In this document: positions 58,668-64,000 of the stretch, one piece after another | Numbering within the stretch: position 1 is the first letter of the stretch | How the letters are laid out: each line of letters starts with the position of its first letter | From: Paraburkholderia unamae | Lineage (GTDB): Bacteria > Pseudomonadota > Gammaproteobacteria > Burkholderiales > Burkholderiaceae | Assembly (NCBI RefSeq): GCF_003268775.1 | Contig: NZ_QLSU01000023.1 | Location: 1-64,000 of the forward strand | Direction: 5' to 3' | DNA: 64,000 nucleotides | Made by a program: the position numbers and the translations under genes | Notes under the pieces: generated by a model | What the model saw: only the letters and a program-made list of their open reading frames with translations | Database searches by the model: none | What the model was told of the DNA's origin: nothing

Positions 58668-60565
58668 GCGCGCTCGCGCGATGGTTCCGCTGGTTGCCGT
58701 GGTTGCTCTGGCCGCTGTGGCTTTGCACCGCGACCGCCTGGGCGCAGGCGCAGACCACGCCCGCGACGTGCACGGTGCAGATCCTGGCCGTTCATGCGGC
58801 CGAGGCCACCGCAGACGGCGGCAAACCGGCGCCTTCGCAATGGCAGCCTGTCACGCTGCCCGACGAGTGGAGTCGCCGCCACCCCGACTTTGGCGGTGGC
58901 AGCCTCTGGTATCGCATCGACTGGCAACGGCACTGCCCCGCTTCGGCGGCGGGCCCGGTGGCCCCAGTGGCCCTGCTGTCGCAGTCCATCGTCATGGCCG
59001 GAGAGATCTTCGTCAACGACCATTTTCTCTGGCGCGACAAGCACCTGAGCGAGCCGCTCTCGCGCAGCTGGAACAAGCCGCGCACCTGGCTCCTGCCCGA
59101 CGTCTGGCTGCACGACGGAACGAACACGCTGTGGGTGCGCGTGGTCGGTGGCGGCGCGCGACAGTCCGTGGGTCTCGGGCCGCTCTTTCTCGGCGAGCCG
59201 GAACGCATCCAGCAACAATACGAAGCGCTCCAGTGGAGCCACCGCACCCTGTTCGAGATTAACCTCATCGTCTCGGGCGTCATCGGCGTGCTGTTCTTCG
59301 GCATCTGGATCCTGCGCCGCGACCAGAGCTTCTACGGCTGGTACGCCTTCTCGTCGCTGTTCTGGACGATCTTCATCGCCAACGTTCTGGCCACCAGCCC
59401 GTGGCCGTTTTCAAACAGCCTGATGGTGACCCGCGTGAACACCATGGCGGCGCTGTTGAGCGTCGCGTGCTTCTGCGTGTTCACCTGGCGCTTTGGCGGA
59501 CAAACCCGGCCGCGCCTCGAACGTGCCTTGTGGGCGGCCACCGCCGCGTTGCTCGCGGCGCAGGTCGTCGTCCCCGACGCCTGGGTCGGTTATGCGCAAC
59601 AAGCGGGCTTTTTCAGCGCAACGGCCGCTTTTCTCATCAACTGCCTGCAATTCCCCTTTCATGCGTGGCGCACGCGCCGGCTCGAACATACGTATCTCGC
59701 CGTTGCTCTCCTGATCCTGCCCGTCGCCAACATCCACGACTTGCTCGTGCTCAAGGCAATCATCCACACGCACCCGGTCTTTCCGTATGCCAACACGGCG
59801 TTGACCTTGTCCCTCGCGGCCATCATGGGCATTCGTCATGCGCGCAATCTGCGCCGCATCGAGCGCTTCCAGCAGGAGCTTGCCGAAGGCATCGCGCAGG
59901 CGCGCGGCGAGCTTGCCAGGACCCTGGAGCGCGATCACGCGCTGGCGCTCGCCAACACGCGCTTGCAGGACCGGTTGCAGGTCGCCCACGATCTTCACGA
60001 CAGCCTGGGCGGCTCGCTCGTCCACATGATGGCATCGGTCGAACAGGGCGCCGCGGCGTTGCAACGGACGCAGGTTCTCTCCATGCTGAAGTTCATTCGC
60101 GACGACTTGCGGCAGACCATCGACAGCAACTCGTCGGCGGGCGTCGCCGTGCCGGCATCGCCGCAAAAGTGGATCGCGCCCTTGCGTCACCGGTTCACGA
60201 CCTTGTTCGACGAGCTGGGCGTCGACTCCGACTGGCAATTTCCACAAGCCTGGCGCACGCCGCCGAATGCGATGCAGTATCTGGCGCTCACACGGCTGGT
60301 CGAGGAGGCGCTGACCAACGTGATCAAACACAGCCGCGCGCGGCATGTGCGGCTCTGGCTCGCGCAACCCGCTGCTGACGAACTGGTTGTCGGGATCGAG
60401 GACGACGGAGTCGGCTTCGACGTGGAGGCGGTCCGCCAGGCCGATATCAGTATCGGAATGCGTTCGATGTCGGTGCGTATCGGTCGTGCAGGCGGTGCGC
60501 TGGAGGTCGCTTCGGAACCGGGGCGAACCACGTTGACGGCGCGCATGACAGTGACACGGTCCTGA
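58664..60565 (+). CDS. Sensor histidine kinase with 7TMR-DISM-type membrane module, TTG start
   Basis: 633 residues. No in-frame ATG precedes the periplasmic domain, so I start it at TTG 58664, which overlaps the regulator stop as TTGA and follows GAGG. After a signal segment (WLPWLLWPLWLCTATAWA) comes a periplasmic jelly-roll-like domain (SLWYRIDW, EIFVNDHFLWRDKHL, NTLWVRVVGGG) and seven membrane helices (about 190-400), the 7TMR-DISM layout. A short coiled coil leads to the HisKA_3 dimerisation box LQVAHDLHDSLGGSLVHMM and the ATPase (EEALTNVIKHSRA, GIEDDGVGFD). It is probably a carbohydrate or metabolite sensor; the ligand is unknown. Confidence 0.88.
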   Translation: MSALARWFRWLPWLLWPLWLCTATAWAQAQTTPATCTVQILAVHAAEATADGGKPAPSQWQPVTLPDEWSRRHPDFGGGSLWYRIDWQRHCPASAAGPVAPVALLSQSIVMAGEIFVNDHFLWRDKHLSEPLSRSWNKPRTWLLPDVWLHDGTNTLWVRVVGGGARQSVGLGPLFLGEPERIQQQYEALQWSHRTLFEINLIVSGVIGVLFFGIWILRRDQSFYGWYAFSSLFWTIFIANVLATSPWPFSNSLMVTRVNTMAALLSVACFCVFTWRFGGQTRPRLERALWAATAALLAAQVVVPDAWVGYAQQAGFFSATAAFLINCLQFPFHAWRTRRLEHTYLAVALLILPVANIHDLLVLKAIIHTHPVFPYANTALTLSLAAIMGIRHARNLRRIERFQQELAEGIAQARGELARTLERDHALALANTRLQDRLQVAHDLHDSLGGSLVHMMASVEQGAAALQRTQVLSMLKFIRDDLRQTIDSNSSAGVAVPASPQKWIAPLRHRFTTLFDELGVDSDWQFPQAWRTPPNAMQYLALTRLVEEALTNVIKHSRARHVRLWLAQPAADELVVGIEDDGVGFDVEAVRQADISIGMRSMSVRIGRAGGALEVASEPGRTTLTARMTVTRS

Positions 60566-60572
60566 ACGACGC

Positions 60573-62051
60573 TCAGGGGCTCGCCGTCACCGGCCCTTCC
60601 ATGATGTCGTGCGGCTTCGGCACCCCGATCCTGATCGCCAATGCGGCGAGCAGCACCATGGCGACGTTGAACCACAACGCGACTGCCGCGGCGAACCGGA
60701 GTTGGTCGGGCTGACCGGCCGCCACGGCGCGCACCGGCGAGAGACCGCCCGGCGCCGTTAGCGCGGTGAAGATCGCGGCCGATATCGCGATGCCAAACGC
60801 CGTGCCGAGCGACGACGCCATCTTGTAGATGCCCGACGCCGCACCGGCCCTGGCGTCCGCGACGCTGGACAGCGCCGCGTCGGTGGAAGGCGTCGCGTAG
60901 ATGCCCAGCCCGGTGCCGAGCAGGGTGAAGCCCATGACCGCGATCATGACGTAGCCGGTCGCCGTGACGTATGTAAAGGTCGTGAGCGCGATGCCGGCCG
61001 CCGTCATCGCGCAGCCCAGCAACATCGGGCGGCGTGGACCGCCGCAGCGCTGCTGCATTTTCTCGCCAACGCGAATCGCCACCAGAATGGCCAGCAGGTA
61101 GCCCGTTGTCAGCAAGCCCGACTGAAGCGAGGAAAGTCCATAGGCCTCCTGAACGAGAATCAAGACGACCAGCAAAGCCCCGGCGACGCCGTTGAGAAGA
61201 AAATTCGACAAGGTGGCGGCCAGATAGATCGAATTCTCGAAGAACCGAAAATCGACGAACGGGTGAGCGCAGCGACGTTCGGCGTAAATGAATACGCCCA
61301 ATGCCCCCGCGAATGCGACCGCCAGCGCGAGCACGACAGGACTCGACCAGCCCAGTGTCGCCCCCTGCCCCACCACGACATTGAAAGCGACCATGGCAAT
61401 GAGCAATGCGATCAAACCGGTCCAGTCGAACGATTGCGTCGCGACTCGCGCATCGCCGCGGCTCTCAGGCGTTCCGCGGATCAGCATCGCGCTTGCCGTT
61501 GCAACGATAATTGACATCCAGAAGATCGATCGCCATCCCATCGTCGCATCGACCAGACCGCCCAGCAGCGCGCACAGGCCCGACCCGCCCCACGAGCCGA
61601 TCGACCAGAAACTCAGCGCCCGCTGCCGCGCCGCGCCGGTGTAATAGGCTTTCATCAGGGCGAGGGTTGCCGGCATGATGCAGGCCGCCGATACGCCTTG
61701 AATGATGCGTCCGGCAATCAGGAATATCGCGGTACCGCACGGAGAAGCCGCGATCAGAAGCGACCCGATCACGCTCAGCGCCAGTCCCGCGTAAGTCATC
61801 CTCACGCGGCCGAAGCGGTCGGCCAACCCGCCCGCTATGACGATACACACCCCGGAAAACAGCGCCGTAATGCTCACGGCTATATCGCCGATGCCATTGT
61901 CGATCCGCAGTTCCGTGCGCATGACCGGGAGCACGTTGAGCGTGGTCTGGGCGAACAGCCAGAACGTCACGACTGCGAGCACGATTCCCGCGATGAGCCT
62001 GTCGTCGCCCTCGTAAGCGGCGGGTTGAAACATCGTGTCGGGCATCGCCAT
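60573..62051 (-). CDS. DHA2-family MFS drug efflux carrier (14 helices)
   Basis: 492 residues. GGAG lies before ATG 62051; an ATG 24 bases upstream is in frame but less well placed. The family patterns are VTFWLFAQTTLNVLPVMRTEL in helix 1, GGLADRFGRVRMTYAGL (motif A), LIAGRIIQGVSAACIMPATLALM (DHA2 motif) and GLGIYATPSTDAALSSV. About fourteen hydrophobic segments are present. It exports drugs or other hydrophobic compounds with protons. It is divergent from the LuxR-type gene at 62382, its possible regulator. Confidence 0.9.
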   Translation of the reverse strand: MAMPDTMFQPAAYEGDDRLIAGIVLAVVTFWLFAQTTLNVLPVMRTELRIDNGIGDIAVSITALFSGVCIVIAGGLADRFGRVRMTYAGLALSVIGSLLIAASPCGTAIFLIAGRIIQGVSAACIMPATLALMKAYYTGAARQRALSFWSIGSWGGSGLCALLGGLVDATMGWRSIFWMSIIVATASAMLIRGTPESRGDARVATQSFDWTGLIALLIAMVAFNVVVGQGATLGWSSPVVLALAVAFAGALGVFIYAERRCAHPFVDFRFFENSIYLAATLSNFLLNGVAGALLVVLILVQEAYGLSSLQSGLLTTGYLLAILVAIRVGEKMQQRCGGPRRPMLLGCAMTAAGIALTTFTYVTATGYVMIAVMGFTLLGTGLGIYATPSTDAALSSVADARAGAASGIYKMASSLGTAFGIAISAAIFTALTAPGGLSPVRAVAAGQPDQLRFAAAVALWFNVAMVLLAALAIRIGVPKPHDIMEGPVTASP

Positions 62052-62381
62052 TTTTTTCTCCGCGCGGTTTGGCATCCGTTCAACAACGCGCCTTCAAACG
62101 TCCGCTGCCCGCCCTCGCCCGAACGTCGACATGCACGACGCTCTGCGCCTGAGGAGAACATCGGGCACGCGTCGGCGTGGTAGTGGTAGTCGTGGTGGCA
62201 GAGGGCACGGCAGGCTCACGCCTTGACGGTCGATGGCGGGATGGGTGGCAAGGAAAATGGCTGTCGGCTGAGCCTCTGGTTTAATCAAACGCAGCGTGAA
62301 TCTTTGCCTATACTTTCGTCTAACTTACGTGCGCTTGACACTCCCATTTGGGAGGGAAATCAGCGTCGCAAGGGAGCGGGC
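62052..62381. other. Divergent intergenic region between the efflux carrier and LuxR-type regulator
   Basis: 330 bases with no credible gene. TTGACA occurs at 62335-62340 without a good -10. CTCCC-ATTT-GGGAG (62341-62354) is a small perfect hairpin about 28 bases before the regulator ATG that might limit its translation or serve as an operator. Confidence 0.5.
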
Positions 62382-63530
62382 ATGACGCGCGTCGAGACGA
62401 TTCACCGGGCTATCCGGCACGTTTATGAGGCCGCGCTCGCGCCGGACGATTGGCCGCGCGCCATTGCCTCTATTGCCGAGGCGGGTGAAGCCGGCAAGGC
62501 CATGCTGCATGCGCAGGAACGCGAAGCGCCTGGCCTTGCGATCTCCATCGGCTTCGATGCGAACAGCGCATGGCTCCTGCAACGGGAAATCGAAACCCGC
62601 ATGCCCGACTGGATCAAGGCCATTCCGGTAGGCAAGGCGCTGCGCCAGTCGTCGGCGATCTCGGATACGGATTTCAAACGTTCGGACATCTACAGAGAAG
62701 CGATCCGGCCCGCCGGCGGCTTTTACGGCATCGTCGCGCCGCTGGTTCGCGAGCCCGAACGGCAGGTGCTCTTTTCGATGGGGCGTGAGCTGGGGAAGGC
62801 CAACTTCAGCGACGACGACATCGGCGCGCTCACGCTGATCGTTCCGCATTTGACGACTGCGCTACAGGTACGAAAACGTCTTGACGCAGCGGACCTTCGC
62901 GCGAAGGGTGCGTATGACGTGCTGACTCACCTGGATATCGGCGTGGTGCTGTTCGATGCCGCAATGCGGCCTATTTTTGCCAATCGCTGCGCCGAGGCGC
63001 TGGCGCGTTCCGGCGACGGCTTGCTGCTTTCCGGGAGGTCGGTGTCCGCGTCGCGCCCATCCGATGCCAGAAGCCTGAGAGCGGCGATCGCGGCGGCCAT
63101 CGCGCTGAACAACACGGGCCGCGACGCGAGTGAAACCGCTATTCGACCTCAAGCGCCGATGCGCTGTTATCTCTCGCGCAGTCCGCCACGTCTTCCGCTT
63201 GTTGTCCGCGTCTTGCCCGTCAGTGCGTCGGACCTGCTACAGGGCATCAGCGCGAGCACCCGTGCCGCCCTGTTCGTGATCGAGCCGGACAGGCAAGTGG
63301 CAATCGATCCGATGGTGCTGGCCGCGACTTTTGAATTGACGCGACGTGAAGCAGCGCTCGCCGCGCTGCTCGCACGAGGGATGGAGCTTGCAGAAGCCGC
63401 CTCGCAATCCGGCATCGCAATCGGAACGGCGCGCGGATATCTTAAGCAGATTCTGGCGAAGACCGCCACGCACCGGCAGGCCGAACTCGTCTCACTGTTG
63501 CTGCGTGGCGGGCTGCACATTGCGCGCTGA
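62382..63530 (+). CDS. LuxR-family (HTH) transcriptional regulator with PAS-like N-terminus
   Basis: 382 residues from ATG 62382 after AAGGGAG. The N-terminal 180 residues form a GAF/PAS-like region (AIRHVYEAALAPDDWPRAIASIAE; GGFYGIVAPLVREPERQVLFSMGR). A PAS-like segment follows (LTHLDIGVVLFDAAMRPIFANRCAEAL), and the LuxR HTH is ELTRREAALAALLARGMELAEAASQSGIAIGTARGYLKQIL. There is no receiver domain, so it is ligand- or constitutively controlled. It may regulate the divergent efflux gene. Confidence 0.85.
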   Translation: MTRVETIHRAIRHVYEAALAPDDWPRAIASIAEAGEAGKAMLHAQEREAPGLAISIGFDANSAWLLQREIETRMPDWIKAIPVGKALRQSSAISDTDFKRSDIYREAIRPAGGFYGIVAPLVREPERQVLFSMGRELGKANFSDDDIGALTLIVPHLTTALQVRKRLDAADLRAKGAYDVLTHLDIGVVLFDAAMRPIFANRCAEALARSGDGLLLSGRSVSASRPSDARSLRAAIAAAIALNNTGRDASETAIRPQAPMRCYLSRSPPRLPLVVRVLPVSASDLLQGISASTRAALFVIEPDRQVAIDPMVLAATFELTRREAALAALLARGMELAEAASQSGIAIGTARGYLKQILAKTATHRQAELVSLLLRGGLHIAR

Positions 63531-63574
63531 ACGGCACGACAACGCGCATGGCCGCCGGTATCCGCAAGCCGCAA

Positions 63575-64000
63575 TCAGTAGCGCGCGAGCTGGCTGCCGT
63601 TGACCTGCACGCGGTCGCCGGGGCGCAGGTCGCCAGGCGTCGGCACATTGAACGCGCGCACTGAACCGTCGCTCAACTGCACGTCGATCTGGAATCCCGC
63701 GGGCTGGCCCATCTGCTGGCCGATCTGGTTGCCTGCGTAGGCGCCGCCGAGCGCGCCGATGACAGTCGCGGCGTCGCGGCCGTGGCCACCGCCGACCTGA
63801 TTGCCGAGCACGCCGCCAACCAGCGCGCCGACTACCGTTCCTGCAATGCCCGATGTCCCCGTGGCGTTGCTCAGGGGCCGGATGCTCGAAATCGTGCCGT
63901 ACTGGGCGCCGTACTGCGAGCCATTTTGATTGCCGTATTGCGAGTTGTATTGCGAACCGTACTGACCATTGTTTTGCGTGTCATATGGCTGTTGCGGCGC
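63575..64000 (-). CDS. Glycine-zipper 2TM-domain outer-membrane protein (5' end outside the window)
   Basis: The last 141 residues of a SlyB/Pcp-like protein. The visible start is glutamine/tyrosine-rich with repeated QYG/QYN units (about residues 13-36 of the visible part). The glycine zipper GTVVGALVGGVLGNQVGGG continues in GALGGAYAGNQIGQQMG, and a small beta domain ends the protein (IDVQLSDGSVRAFNVP, LRPGDRVQVNGSQLARY). Glycine-zipper lipoproteins insert in or span the outer membrane. The signal peptide and lipobox, if any, lie beyond the window edge. Confidence 0.85.
   Translation of the reverse strand, partial: APQQPYDTQNNGQYGSQYNSQYGNQNGSQYGAQYGTISSIRPLSNATGTSGIAGTVVGALVGGVLGNQVGGGHGRDAATVIGALGGAYAGNQIGQQMGQPAGFQIDVQLSDGSVRAFNVPTPGDLRPGDRVQVNGSQLARY

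Noticed and set aside
1..64000. tRNA, rRNA, CRISPR, insertion sequence or prophage
   Set aside because: I scanned for clover-leaf patterns, regular repeat-spacer arrays, transposase and integrase motifs and terminal repeats and saw none.

Overview
The window looks like chromosome of a high-GC betaproteobacterium of the Burkholderia/Paraburkholderia/Caballeronia group. The reasons are uniformly GC-rich coding, gene families typical of that group (acid phosphatase-type phosphoesterase with a di-haem peroxidase, FecI/FecR iron signalling, OFA-type MFS carrier, HxlR and MarR regulators) and dense operons with ATGA stop/start overlaps. I see no tRNA, rRNA, CRISPR array, insertion sequence, phage or origin. 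Apart from one GNAT gene relic, the genes look intact.

Layout. 1-407: 5' end of a type VI secretion VgrG gene, cut by the window edge. 1280-5395: lipoprotein phosphoesterase and di-haem cytochrome c peroxidase. 5465-6832: globin-coupled (O2-sensing) diguanylate cyclase. 7593-22322: an eleven-gene exopolysaccharide operon containing wecB, a BcsB-like protein, an NfrB-type glycosyltransferase, an NfrA/TPR outer-membrane protein, AlgF-like and two AlgJ/AlgX-like proteins, FkbH, an acyl carrier protein, an AlgI-type MBOAT and a VOC protein. A secreted glycosidase-like lipoprotein converges on it (22338-23330).

23534-42630: a catabolic regulon of about 19 kb. It holds a MarR regulator; an amidohydrolase; a three-subunit molybdenum hydroxylase with a CoxG-like protein; a DUF1116 (AllG-type) protein; an HpxZ-like protein; an amidase; a PhyH-type dioxygenase; a polar amino-acid-type ABC importer; the maturation factor XdhC; an oxalate/formate-type antiporter; a gamma-glutamyltransferase-fold hydrolase resembling oxamate amidohydrolase; and a GntR regulator. 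I read it as breakdown of an unknown N-containing, probably cyclic, compound to oxalurate/oxamate/oxalate. Related palindromes (GGTRCACC core) sit in three of its control regions.

42740-46209: a tiny secreted protein, a beta-propeller lipoprotein, a GNAT relic, and a quinone oxidoreductase divergent from an HxlR regulator. 46235-52973: iron uptake, with two paralogous TonB receptors around fecI-fecR and divergent promoters covered by Fur-box-like sites. 53096-57440: small secreted or membrane proteins, a TAP-like hydrolase lipoprotein and a YqhA protein. 57960-60565: LuxR-type response regulator and translationally coupled histidine kinase. 60573-63530: DHA2-type efflux carrier divergent from a LuxR-type regulator. 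63575-64000: glycine-zipper protein cut by the window edge.

The strongest candidate for an undescribed system is 5465-23330. An oxygen-sensing c-di-GMP synthase lies beside a polysaccharide synthase whose C-terminus carries a textbook double MshEN c-di-GMP motif. The same operon encodes an FkbH-ACP-MBOAT-AlgJ set suited to putting an ACP-borne acyl group (perhaps glyceryl) on the polymer, rather than the usual acetyl group.
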